Source: Polyodon spathula (taxonomy: Eukaryota; Chordata; Actinopteri; Acipenseriformes; Polyodontidae). Taken from it: 64,000 bases of DNA. How positions within the stretch are numbered: the stretch's first letter is position 1; every line of letters starts with the position of its first letter. Shown here in pieces: positions 24,523 to 34,542 of this stretch. The translations under genes were made by a program, and so were the position numbers. The notes beneath the pieces were generated by a model that saw only the letters and a list, made by a program, of their open reading frames with translations, made no database searches and had not been told where the DNA came from. Where the stretch lies: positions 41,358,664 to 41,422,663 of the forward strand of contig NC_054535.1 in NCBI RefSeq assembly GCF_017654505.1, given 5' to 3'.

Positions 24523-25739
24523 TATGAGTCATCATGAGTTCTCTATTTCGCTGAGGATGAACACAACTACTCAGAAGTAATTTGCCCCAGCATTCATCAG
24601 TTGGGCCATATGGTCCATACTGCCTGTAAGTAATAGTCCTTTTGCCTCCAAAGGGACAGATATGTTAAATAGGAATTACACTTCCCATGATAATATACTG
24701 TGTTTTTGTGTTTCAAAACTGTTTTCTTCTTTGTGTGAGTTTTTTTCTACGGTTAAAAAAAAAAGCTTTCCCTAACATAAGAAAAGAAAATGTTTTTTAA
24801 ATGTTGCAAATTTAATTAAAGTCTGATGCTCGTGAAACACTGTTTTAGCTTATTAACAGTAAACCAAAAATTCACAGATTAAAAAAAAACAAACAAAAAA
24901 AATAGTTAAAGCTTTGTGAACAGGACACTGTGGTTCAATTTACCATTTGAGAGGGTTAGAGTGTGTTTTACGAGGTTATTAAATGTGCTATTAGCTGAGG
25001 GTTAATATATTTATATAAATGACCTAAATACATTAGCCAGGGACCCCGGGTAAGTATTAAGAGTGATTTCCAAAAGGTAAATGGTCTTCCACAGGAAGTG
25101 AAAATCAGTGTATTTCTCACTTAAATGAAAGGTAAACTGGTATTGGGGAAATAAGTTATGAATATGATCTCATAACTGTGGAAAATGCTGTTAACAGATG
25201 TTAGAGTGAAATTAAAACAGCTAAAGAAAATGTGGGTACAGTATGCATTGCTGCACAAATGCAAAACAAAAGTTTAAAAGGACAATGGAAGAACAACAAA
25301 CTTCCAACGACTCCATCTAGTGGTAAAAAGCATGTAGTGCAACTGTGATTTTAACAACAAGGAAGTGATCATGGAGTAAACAGAATAAAAATGCAACACA
25401 AATACATTTCAACTATAAAAATACTAATACCAGTGTGACCACTACTAGTTTTACTAATAATGTAAATATTCATGATTCCAGTTTGTAACATCTCCTGAAA
25501 GATAAAATTATTGTTGAAAATAAATAATCAACAGCAGAAGTCTAATACTGACATCTGTATATTTTATGTAAGACAAGATTGAAGTTACAAATATATCGCT
25601 ACTTGCATTTTCTAATGATCTGTGACAGCAGTTAAAACCTTTTTATACAGTGCAAGTGCCTGCTCACAACAACTTAAACCCTGCTGCAGAATTTGGAGCA
25701 TGAAATTCCAGTAACCTTCTGTTACCGGTAATTGGTTTT
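24523..25739. other. Noncoding, upstream flank of the ligand gene
   Basis: No repeat or ORF that I can name. Distal regulatory sites may lie here but cannot be identified by eye. Confidence 0.5.
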
Positions 25740-25894
25740 CCAATCTGAGTCAATAGACCTATAAGCATTTACAACTAATTAGCAGCAGCCTCCTGGCTCA
25801 AGATTATAATCTCCCCCCACAGCTTTTACAGTCATGAGGCACACAGAGGGAATCGGCTCAGAGCTCCTCAAATTCTCCAATCACAAACATAAAC
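25740..25894 (+). promoter_or_regulatory. Presumed proximal promoter/5' UTR of the TGF-beta-family ligand
   Basis: This is the 155 bp before the ATG. It contains two A/T-rich TATA-like stretches: CTATAAGC near 25760 and GATTATAATC near 25802. There is a C-run at about 25813 and no nearby repeat. No initiator or paired FoxH1/Smad sites could be called with confidence. The assignment rests on position only. Confidence 0.35.
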
Positions 25895-26174
25895 ATGGGT
25901 TTGGGAAGCACCGTTTTATACATCCACTCAGGGATTCTTCTGTTTCTCTATGGGCCGTTTCTAGGAGCGATGGGAGATGAAATGAATGGCTATGGGGATG
26001 AACAACTAAGCAAGGCCATCCTGGAGATGCTACACATTAACAAACTGACAGTACCTCACAGGACCAGGCCTCACCCCTACATGAAACTAGTGTACCAGTT
26101 CCTTGACTCACCAGCTACCAGAGATTTAACAAATTTGGAAGGAACCCTGGTCCAAAGCTTCAGAAGTATCCAAG
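25895..26174 (+). CDS. Exon 1 of the TGF-beta-family ligand (signal peptide and start of prodomain)
   Basis: The start ATG has a strong context, with A at -3 and G at +4. It opens directly onto a hydrophobic signal peptide. The exon encodes residues 1-93 plus the first base of codon 94. The donor reads CAAG|GTAGGA. The frame remains open for about 30 nt into the intron, which gives a false 102-residue ORF. The motif PYMKLVYQFLD (61-71) matches the position of the YM-x-LY motif in many TGF-beta-family prodomains. Confidence 0.88.
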
Positions 26175-29100
26175 GTAGGAGATGTCTTTTTTCAGGGATC
26201 TAAATCTAGACCATAACAGACATATTAATGTTACCACCAGCTAAAAAAGTAAAAGCATAAACAAATGATGCTTTACATTAGGACAGCCATTTTTCACAAC
26301 GCTCTCTCCTTAGGTTTGTAGGCCTATTTCATAGTTTTAAAAAACTTCCTTTAAACAACTCATTACTGAATTAAAATGAGTCACCTGAACTATATAAAGA
26401 CCCCCAATTAAATCCTGTATTCTGTTAACAGTAGCTAATACAATTTAAAAACACTTTGTTGTTTTTGCAAATAAACACTCTGCAGACTAATCTACTGTTT
26501 TTGGTACTTGTTACAGTTAGGAAGAATGCACAGATTTTCATGTCAATTAAATGAAATATTATGCATATAAATTGTTATATTATGGTATTAAGACAAATTG
26601 TATCACACTAAATACTGGAAGACATGAACTGTATTTGTCTAATAAAATGTGTTACTTTTACTCGCCGTATCAATTTATGTTGAAATTGTCACCTGAATTG
26701 AATTCTGTTAGAATTCTTTGGTGTCCTGTGTAGAGCATTTGAAAAACATGTTCTGTTCCTCACCACTATCTTGTTATGCTTTTAAATCTTCAGTACAATT
26801 GTGTTTTTACAACAATTGCATTACATTACAGCCTTTGCTTTGCAGATCCAAAATATGGTACCCCAGGCTGGATTTGGTTCAATGTCTCTTGCCTGAAACC
26901 TTCAATGAAAATTGCAGAGTTGGTGCTGTTGCGTAAAACCCTCCACCCGGAGCCTCTGACAGTCAACGTGGCTGTGCACAGCATCTTCGTGGTGGGCAAC
27001 AGTACAGTAAGTGAGCCTCTGGATGAAAAGGCATTGACTCTAGATGAGCTTCCCTCATCTGGTTATGACATTTTCAATGTCTCTGCGGTCCTTGGTCAAA
27101 GAGTCGCTGACATGGTGGGCTTTCAATTCCGCTACACTGATGAAAGTGGGAGCTTGGTTTTGCATGAGGCTTTGACCCAGAGCCTTTACTGCCTGAACAC
27201 AAGTTCTCAGAATGAACCCCTGCTGGTTGTCTACCAGTTTCACCAGCATGACCCTAGTGGAACCCCAAGGACTCCTGATGGGAGGCAGCAACAGCATTGC
27301 AGAATAACCAGAAGTAGAAGACAACTGCTCCAAGAGCCTGCTTATCAAGAGACCTCTTCCTTAGAGTGCAGACTCCTTCAGCACTATGTCAACTTCCATT
27401 CTATAAGGCTGGATCGTTGGATACTTGAACCACCTGGGTTCAATGCAAGCTTCTGCAAGTAAATGGATGTGTACAGTATTTAATTCAAGTTGCTATCAAA
27501 AACGATTTGGATAATTTTAAAGTAGGCCCAGGCTTAAGAGCATATTAGTGTGAAATGTCAGAGTAATCTTAACTAATACATTTTTCTTGTTGTTGACAGT
27601 CATCACATCTTGGAGGCTCTTAAAAAAAGAGCTTAAAATACCGCTGTGGGCTCAACATATCAAGTACTTCTGGTACACCATGCTGTAACCCTTAACATTT
27701 CCCCAACACTTGTACGAATATTTGTTTTATACGAATATTTTTTTTTTTTTTTTATGTGTTTTAGAGGCACTCTTCAATTCCAACAGGATAAAAGGGATGA
27801 GAGGTATTTGTATTGTGTAGTGTTTTGGAGGAGTAAAATCATCTGGTAGAACAATATCCGACCATCCTCGGTTTCAAAAGTAATCGTAACTAACTAAATA
27901 ATTGCATAAATTCTACCCGTTTAGCTCTTCCATTGGTTCCATAGGTCTCAGATGTACGGTTTTGAGGAAAACAAAACCAACACTTACACATGATATCTGA
28001 TTACATCAGTTCCTAGTTGCTATGCCATATTCTCAGGATACCTGTCTCACTTGCTCTTTTTTGGGTCATTTCACCTGTATCACCTAGTTTAAAGCATGTT
28101 ACAGGCTGAAAGCCTGTCATTCAGCATGGGAAGCTGCTGTTTTGTTAATAGCAGGAAATAAACCATTGATGGGGTGAAGACTATTTCACCCACCAATTAA
28201 AAAAAAAAAAAAAAGATTTATTTAACTTACTGTAGAAGCATGTTTTAAAATAAATGTGTTCACTATTTCATTTGTTGATTTTAAAACTGGACTCTTGAGA
28301 CCTATATAAATCTAATGATTTGAGGAATTATTTTGTGACTAACTACAGCAACTTGAAATACCTAATGGAACAGAAACTAAATCAAACTGCTATGTATTTC
28401 AATGTCTTTCAGAGGTTTTTGCTACCCCACAAAACCTGTAGCAAGCCAAGATGCTGAACAAGGCATCCGCAGGACAGCAGGCAGTGTAAACTGGACAGCC
28501 AACGTGTAAGTTGTTCATCAATTAGCATGGATTATGTTATTAGATGTAATAACCAAAGATCTTTCTTTAGTCCTTCTTTCAGTACATAATTTTTTCCGCC
28601 ATACCGTATATGTTTTTACTCAGTTGAAGCACTGTCACTAGAACAGACTTGAAAGCCTTTTGAAAATCATTCTTGTTAATAGCAGATCAAGATAAAATCG
28701 ATTTCAATTGGCAGCCCCAATTAGGTTTGCGGGATGTCCGAATCTGATCTCTCCAATGCACACTGATGGTGGAAGCTGCCAAGTAAGCATTCAACACAAA
28801 GGACACGAGAGAAGCACCAGAAGGAAAAAAAAAAAATGTTGCTAGGACAGGGAAATAATTGGATTGTAGATTGCAGATGACACCAGCACCAGCCCCAATT
28901 TGATGTTGGAATAATATGAGATTGAGTTTACACTGGCTGCAGATGGATATATGTCAAGTTTCTTCTGAGCATGCTTAGCACCTCACCTGATCCCAGTTCA
29001 TTACACTGCAAAGAAAGTGGATGGGTTTCTAAAATCTGTCCCACAGGATGTGTTTCTTTGGGAGCGGCGAAGACGAACACATGCTGTCCTCCGAAGCATG

Positions 29101-29949
29101 TGCCATCAGCTGACCGCTTCTTTACACACTGCGGATTCACTATGCAGCTGCCCAGGAGCTACAGTGTAGGAGGACAACGCAGCTCCCGGGCAGCTAACAG
29201 GCAAGCCCACAGGCTCCCGGCCAGACTACAGGGGTCGCTGGTGCGCTGAGCTAGACCACTCCCCCATCTGGCAACGCTCAGCCTATTGAGCGCCGCCTCC
29301 TGGGAACTCCCATCCACGGTCGGCTGTGGAATAAGCCACACAGGTCTCGCCACACTGAAAGCCTCTTTCCTTCTCACAGACTGCCTCAAACAAACCTTTG
29401 GTTCCTATTTAAATACCTGTCTTCTGATTACAGGCAGGTGACATCAATTAATTAAATTAATTAATTACACCTGTGGCTGTGCAAATTTTCAATCACTCGA
29501 CAACACCCAATGGTACAGAAAATGAGACTATGTTAAAAAAAAAAAAGAAATTATGTAAAGCTGGTACATTCGTATCTCAGAGAAACTGAAGAGGAACAGG
29601 AAATTAAAACAAGGTAAAAGCAATCATCCAAATAAAGTTGAAGCACTAACGGATAACGACATAGAACGTCTGTACAGCACTGAAACACTACGTTTAAAAA
29701 AAAAAAAAAAACACAATACATGACGACTTGGAGCAAAGGAAATTCGCATTGTTCGTAATAGGTCCATATATTTGTGATATTAAAAAATAAATAAATAAAT
29801 AAATAAATCGGCCTCTTCAGTGAGTTATAGGAAAACAGTTCCATCCAAAGACACTGTGACAGTTTATAAATTACTTGACTTTCGGTCTCGTAATTTAGTA
29901 TCATCATGAAACCCTAAATATACCTTATTTTCCTGAAGCCCTTCGGATC

Positions 29950-30023
<74 letters not shown>

Positions 30024-30634
30024 GGGCAGTTCCTGGACCTAGTTGTTCTTTAAAGAGTAACTTAAGGATGGGCTTGAGAAATCAGACTTACTAATGTATT
30101 CTTGTTGTTGTTTGTGTTAACCCATTTTCTATTTCAGCCTTGGCATTGTCATGAATTTTTAATGTTTAAAGCACCCTGGAGACCTCAGTAGAGCTCACAG
30201 AATCATGTCTAACCCCCAGGTATATATGTTACACCAGAGTGTCACCATGAACATTACCCTCTGCAACATGATTCTGAGAGCTATACCTCAGTAGTGCTTT
30301 GAACTTCTGTCAACAAGTCACAAAGATGTGGTGACTGGAACAGAAAAAGGATATAAAGTAAATCTAAAAAACAAGAATGCATTTGTTAACATAACTGTGA
30401 CACTGTGTTTCACATCCCTCTCAAGTTGCTCTTATAGATGTTTGATGTTCAAACAAGAGCAAAGAAAGAAATGCTTTCTTCATTTGTTTTCTTATTTTTA
30501 GGCCTCTCTGTACCCCACAGGGACTAAAGCCAGTAAGTGTGATGTATGTCTCAGAATCAGAAGATATCATCATCGAAAACCTGAAGGACATGAGAGCAGA
30601 AAACTGTGTGTGCATGCTACAGCCACTTCAGTGA
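25895..30634 (+). CDS. TGF-beta superfamily ligand, four-exon gene, subfamily uncertain (Lefty/Nodal/TGF-beta-like)
   Basis: Exons 25895-26174, 26846-27458, 28413-28505 and 30502-30634 join with compatible phases (1, 2, 2) into 1119 nt, 372 residues plus stop. The product should be a secreted, proteolytically processed signalling ligand. Residues about 7-25 form a hydrophobic signal peptide. The prodomain runs to about 252 and ends in RSRR (249-252), a furin-type site. The 120-residue mature part has cysteines 268, 297, 301, 332, 364 and 366, at the spacing of the cystine knot; the intermolecular cysteine expected at 331 is Leu. Motifs include WILEPPGF (285-292), CKGFC (297-301) and a C-terminal CVC. 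Sequons include N106, N145, N171, N211, N293 and N324. WILEPPGF recalls Lefty, CTPQGLKP recalls TGF-beta, and KDM..E.C.C recalls Nodal. The 30-residue C301-C332 spacing is longer than in mammalian Lefty. The ligand call is firm; the subfamily is not. Confidence 0.9.
26175..26845 (+). other. Intron 1 of the ligand gene
   Basis: 671 bp, GT...AG, AT-rich, with no recognisable repeat. No clear paired FoxH1 motif, as known in introns of some nodal genes, was seen by eye. Confidence 0.8.
26846..27458 (+). CDS. Exon 2 of the TGF-beta-family ligand (bulk of prodomain, cleavage site, start of cystine knot)
   Basis: The acceptor TTTGCAG precedes ATCCAAAATATGG, and the G from exon 1 completes Asp94. 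The exon encodes residues 94-297 plus two bases of Lys298. It holds the prodomain core (WFNVSCLKP, then MKIAELVLLRK, the usual beta-strand leading to an 'AELRL'-type motif), the RSRR processing site and the first two mature cysteines. The donor is TGCAA|GTAAAT. The in-frame reading upstream to an ATG at 26776 is intronic: it precedes the acceptor. Confidence 0.9.
28413..28505 (+). CDS. Exon 3 of the TGF-beta-family ligand (CxGxC motif and central helix region)
   Basis: This 93-nt exon is too short to show up as an open reading frame by itself. The acceptor TGTCTTTCAG is followed by AGGTTTTTGC, and the donor is AACGT|GTAAGT. It completes Lys298 and encodes residues 299-328 plus two bases of Val329. 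It supplies the second half of CKGFC and the segment where other ligands carry the wrist helix. It has one sequon, NWT at 324. Its two flanking introns both interrupt the mature domain, which is unusual for BMP/GDF ligands. Confidence 0.85.
28975..29375. repeat. SINE-like repeat in intron 3
   Basis: A block much richer in G+C than the intron around it. It contains GAAGACGAACACATGCTGTC, TCCGAAGCATGTGCC, CCAGACTACAGGGGTCGCTG and TGGGAACTCCCATCCACGG. I recall this kind of sequence as an interspersed repeat in non-teleost fish. The exact family and ends are uncertain, and no coding potential is implied. Confidence 0.55.
29951..30018. repeat. TA microsatellite in intron 3
   Basis: 68 bp of pure alternating TA. 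Confidence 0.97.
30502..30634 (+). CDS. Exon 4 of the TGF-beta-family ligand (C-terminal cystine-knot half) and stop
   Basis: The acceptor is CTTATTTTTAG. The exon completes Val329 and encodes residues 330-372, ending in TGA at 30632-30634. It reads PLCTPQGLKPVSVMYV, then NLKDMRAENCVCM and the tail LQPLQ. It carries cysteines 332, 364 and 366. Position 331, normally the first cysteine of a CC pair, is Leu. Human Nodal, as I recall, also starts its last exon near this point. The protein runs six residues past the final cysteine, whereas most relatives stop one residue after it. Confidence 0.88.
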
Positions 30635-31523
30635 TACCCGAGGACACTGTGTAGTGACTTAAAAAGAAGTGCCCTTTTCTGAACTTGAAAAATAGATCAA
30701 ATTGCATTCACAATTCAGCTGTTCTTAAATTTAGAAAAATTGTTCTTTGTTGTTCCCCAAATTTTTCAATTTCCTCTTATGCACTTTCCCAGTTTACTAA
30801 ACATAAGCAAAAGTATTATGCATTTGATTTAACTTCATGAATTAGAATCTTGCATGCACCTGCCATGTCAATTTAAATACTGCATCAATCTATCTCAGTT
30901 TATGACATCTTCTGTCTACAGCTTTTGAATTGTTTATATAACCACACAAACCCCAACTCAACATTTATACTCATACTTTATTATCACTTTATAGAAGCTT
31001 AATAATGTTGGTTAACAAAGCATTATGTTGTGGAGTATATTGCTATAACAACATTTGCATTATAAATACTTTTACATGACATATTATAAGCTGTTTATGA
31101 TATCTGCAATAGTTCTGAGTGCTGTTTCTTAAGTATTGCTTTGTATTCTTTTATTTTCTGCTGCCCTTGGAAAGCTGTTTTGAAAAGCTATGCTCCTTTG
31201 TTAAATACATGTTATCTGGTAAAACAAAAACACTCCAAAACAATCACATTCTGTCAGTTATTCAGTATATAATCTTAGTACAATAACAACTGGACAGTAA
31301 ATTATAAGGTATACAGAGAGTGTTACAACAATACTGACTGAATTGGCATAAAATGACAATGCAAAATTGGTGGGTGGTCAAACAAAATATAAACACGCAT
31401 ATATTATGTCTACAGTATATCTTCTTTACAGGGACAATGCTGGTAAGGAGGTTGCCTTTTCAAAAAAAAAAAAAATATCAATCACGTTTCTAATTCATAA
31501 GAATAAAAATCTATATTTGTGGT
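30635..31523 (+). other. 3' flank and presumed 3' UTR of the ligand gene
   Basis: No AATAAA was seen close to the stop codon; the first clear one is about 870 bp downstream, near 31503. The real polyadenylation site may use a variant signal. No other gene seen. Confidence 0.5.
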
Positions 31524-31922
31524 TGTGGCAGGGTGAGGAGACTCAGAAAGACTCAGAAAATGCAGAAAATAAAATACTTTTAATTCAATAATAATCAACA
31601 CACAAAACAAAAGGGCACAATGGCCAACTAAAAAGACACACAAAACAATAACTAATAAACAACTAACAAAAATCCACTGCTACCAAACAGGTCTTCTCAC
31701 TTTCACAAACACACACCAACTAACACTCTCAACCACTCTCCTTTTATACAGGTACCTGGACTAATTGATTAATTAACACCTCATTAGTCCAGGCACATTC
31801 CACGCATTCCTCACACAAACTCACTTGCTCACAGATCCACCCTACAGACTCACTCACATCCACTCTAAACAACACAAAAACACACAGTATAGTTGATAGT
31901 TTTAGTTAATATAACATTACAA
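31524..31922 (-). mobile_element. Probable solo LTR, minus orientation
   Basis: Bounded by TGTGGCAGGGTG and about ATAACATTACA. On the minus strand it has CCTGTATAAAAGGAGAG, a good TATA box. Its GGCACAATGGCC segment resembles GGCACAGTGGCC in the LTR at 55806, suggesting related families. No target-site duplication was confirmed. Confidence 0.5.
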
Positions 31923-32344
31923 CATTTGTATTCCTCTCAGAAAGTTTGAATTTGCTGTAACTTCAAACTATATTTAATGTGAGGTTGAACATTTTACACT
32001 GGGGTTTTTGCACCTCACAACCCCATAGTAGAAACACAATCTAGTATGTTGATCATCACTGAGCATTAAAATACAGTATAGTGCTGCGGGATGTGTGATA
32101 ACAGTTACCAGTAAGTAGCATTGATAATGCTTAAATAAGTATTCAATTGATATTCAAATACCCATTTATTGAAGTTCAGTTACATGTCATTCACTGCCAA
32201 TAAATATGAAATAGGGGTGGTTGTATGTATCCAGCATTATACTGCCACTACACATATACCATGCATGAGGAGTCTGTTTAGTAATAATGGTAGTTGTCTG
32301 AAATTAAATATTTAAGAAATAAAAGTACTTCTATGTATATTTTA
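31923..32344. other. Noncoding, nothing recognised
   Basis: AT-rich spacer between an LTR and a SINE. Confidence 0.5.
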
Positions 32345-32758
32345 AGATTTTGAGGTTTCCTAGTGGCTCACTTGGTAAAATCACAGCTGTGTGGTGTGCA
32401 GGATGAATCATACAATGCAGCTTCTCATCCTGGGTGTGCGAAATGTCGGTCTTTGCTGGGGATTCTGAAGGGATCGTCACATTGGCTCTGGCGCTCCCTT
32501 TGGTTAACCGACTGGTAATGTTTCTCTTCATCACGCTACATCGAACCCAGCTGGCCCGGCAGCCAGTAAGCTCAAAAGTGGGCAGCTGCAGGACTGGCCT
32601 TCGTCCTCCAGATGTTGAAAGCTCGCTGGTTGTGGGATGGGGGCCACCCACTGAACCGTCAGTTCTCCTGAACTATGTGGGGAATTTCTGCTGTGAAAGG
32701 GGAAAAAAATTAGAAATTCCAAATTGGAGAGAAAATTGGGGGTAAAAAAATTGGGAAC
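32345..32758 (+). repeat. Long tRNA-like SINE
   Basis: The head carries TAGTGGCTCACTTGG, close to the RNA polymerase III box A. A clear box B is not seen (the GGATGAATCAT stretch is degenerate). A long GC-balanced body follows and ends in an A+T tail of AAATTGG/AAAATTGGG units. The 103-106 codon frames on both strands are by-products of this open, GC-rich body. Confidence 0.55.
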
Positions 32759-33972
32759 ACTAAATATTATTGACTCTTTATTAAGATGTAACAGAATGGC
32801 ACATACAAATGTATTTTTATACAGAAGGGTATATGGATCAATATTAAGAGACCCTGGCCACCCGCTACAGACTTGTTATATAGTTGGAAAAATTGAATAA
32901 AAAGAAAAGTGGCTGATATATGCTTTTTTATTTACTGTTTCTTCAACATTTGCATCACTTCAGCAAGAGAATCATGTAATGTCTGCATTTGGAGGCAAAG
33001 GCCAATCCAAAGAGCTTGTCCTTGCCAGAAACTAGAGCTTTATGTCATCGTGTCAGTTCAAGCACCAGTCAACAATTACAGTGCGGCTGACATTTTAATT
33101 ATTGATCAGATTCCTTTGACACTTGGTAACTACACACCCAATATTGATTATAGATAATATGATAAATCTACATCCCTCACATGTCTTCTGGGTATTAAAG
33201 GTCCAGTTTTCTTTTCTTCTTCTTTGTAGTCTTTCTTTTACGTACAGTGTGAATGACCATACAAATCCAGTTTATAATTTTAATCATTCCGGAACAGCAT
33301 GATAGGGATTATTTTAATATGATTTATAGTTTCATACAGTATATAAAGGAGATTAAATGGGTTCTGTGTTTTTTTTTTTTGTTGTTTTGTTTTTTTTAAA
33401 TATCAAAGGCTCTGGACAGATTCCCTCCAGGGTGTATCTTTGGATAGTATATTTGAGAATAAAACAAAAGCTTTTTTGTTCTTTTTTTCTTGAGGTAATC
33501 GGGGTTTAATTTTGAGACCCAGCACTCAGTTGGATTTGCTAGTGTGAGTGTGGCAGGGATTACATTTTAATTTGAGTGTTTCTTTGAAGTATATAAATAA
33601 CAACTACAAAACTATTTGCCATAATAAAAGCGCAACAATCCTAGCCTGTGGCAGGAATTAGTTTACTCCTGCAGATGAGATACTGTAGTTCTCTTTTATG
33701 ATAACTTAAATGTTGAACTCCAATGCTTAGGCAATTTTTTTTTTTTTTTCTGAAAAATGATAGTCAATTATCTGGTCATCTTTTAAAATAAGAATTTTTT
33801 ATTTTTTTTAGCTACAACAGTGTTTTGCTTTGAAAGTGGTCAGGCAAGGCTCTTTCAGTAGTTTTCTGTTTTGTAAAGTGCCTTGGTTATTTTCAGTGTG
33901 TGGGTTATCCAGAAAAACACTTGCCATAAGTTATTTGACATTGAACTGTAAGTTTGGTACAATGACGCAATA

Positions 33973-34032
<60 letters not shown>

Positions 34033-34189
34033 TGTACTTGGACATTCTCTCACAACTAGTTTTAATTTAAAGAGTACAGTTCCATGGTTATCATCTCTAG
34101 GAGGTAAGAGTTTTCCACTAGATGGCACAATGCACATGCTCATACCGATGATTTCTGATGAGTTGTTTTCTTAAAGCCAACAAGTGATA
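32759..34189. other. Noncoding with a TG array
   Basis: Poly-T runs near 33369 and 33736 and the TG array at 33975-34027. No gene seen. Confidence 0.5.
33975..34027. repeat. TG dinucleotide microsatellite
   Basis: 53 bp of uninterrupted TG; Z-DNA-prone alternating purine-pyrimidine sequence. Confidence 0.97.
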
Positions 34190-34191
34190 TA

Positions 34192-34540
34192 CAGCTATGG
34201 CCAAAGGTTTAGCATCACCCTGTAGAATTAACATATTTTGCTTCATAAAGTCAAATGAAACCTGCTGCATAATGTTACGTGAACATGCTGAATTACATAC
34301 TGCTTTGTAGTTTTCCATATACTTAACTGACAAAAATGTAAAAATGTGACATTTCGAAATCTAACATGATATACTGTACTGCTATTCTGGCTTCTGGTAG
34401 ACTTTTGTGATATCACTTTGTAGTTTCTTTGACTACATGTTAAATAAAATATCTAAATTATGTTCATATATTTTTTTTTTTTTTTTTTAATGATCTCAAT
34501 CCAAAAATTCCAGGTGATGCAAAACTTTTGGCCATAGCTA
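34192..34540. mobile_element. Tc1-like MITE
   Basis: 349 bp with inverted ends: left CAGCTATGGCCAAAGGTTT, right inward TAGCTATGGCCAAAAGTTTT, both followed by GCATCACCT-type sequence. TA flanks both sides. It is the intact counterpart of the interrupted element at 2793-4472 and carries no ORF apart from chance frames. A poly-T run lies near 34470. Confidence 0.85.
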
Positions 34541-34542
34541 TA

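Larger units (their letters stand above)
28506..30501 (+). other. Intron 3 of the ligand gene, containing a SINE-like repeat and a TA array
   Basis: 1996 bp, GTAAGT...TTTTTAG. It holds the SINE-like block at 28975-29375, short A-runs, an AAAT array near 29786-29808 and the TA array at 29951-30018. Apart from these it has no ORF of note. Confidence 0.8.

Noticed and set aside
26175..26203. Exon 1 read-through GRRCLFSGI and stop
   Set aside because: It follows the GTAGGA donor; the continuing prodomain is found at 26846.
26776..26845. Upstream in-frame extension of ligand exon 2 to an ATG
   Set aside because: It precedes a good acceptor (TTTGCAG), and the phase joins exon 1 perfectly; the extension is intron.
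27055..27348. 97-codon minus-strand frame opposite exon 2
   Set aside because: Shadow of the coding exon with no independent support.
28975..29375. Treating the GC-rich block in intron 3 as an extra coding exon
   Set aside because: It looks like an interspersed repeat, and exons 3 and 4 already join in phase across it.
25895..30634. Naming the ligand gene lefty, nodal or gdf3
   Set aside because: Each name fits some motifs and conflicts with others; a tree is needed before a symbol is given.
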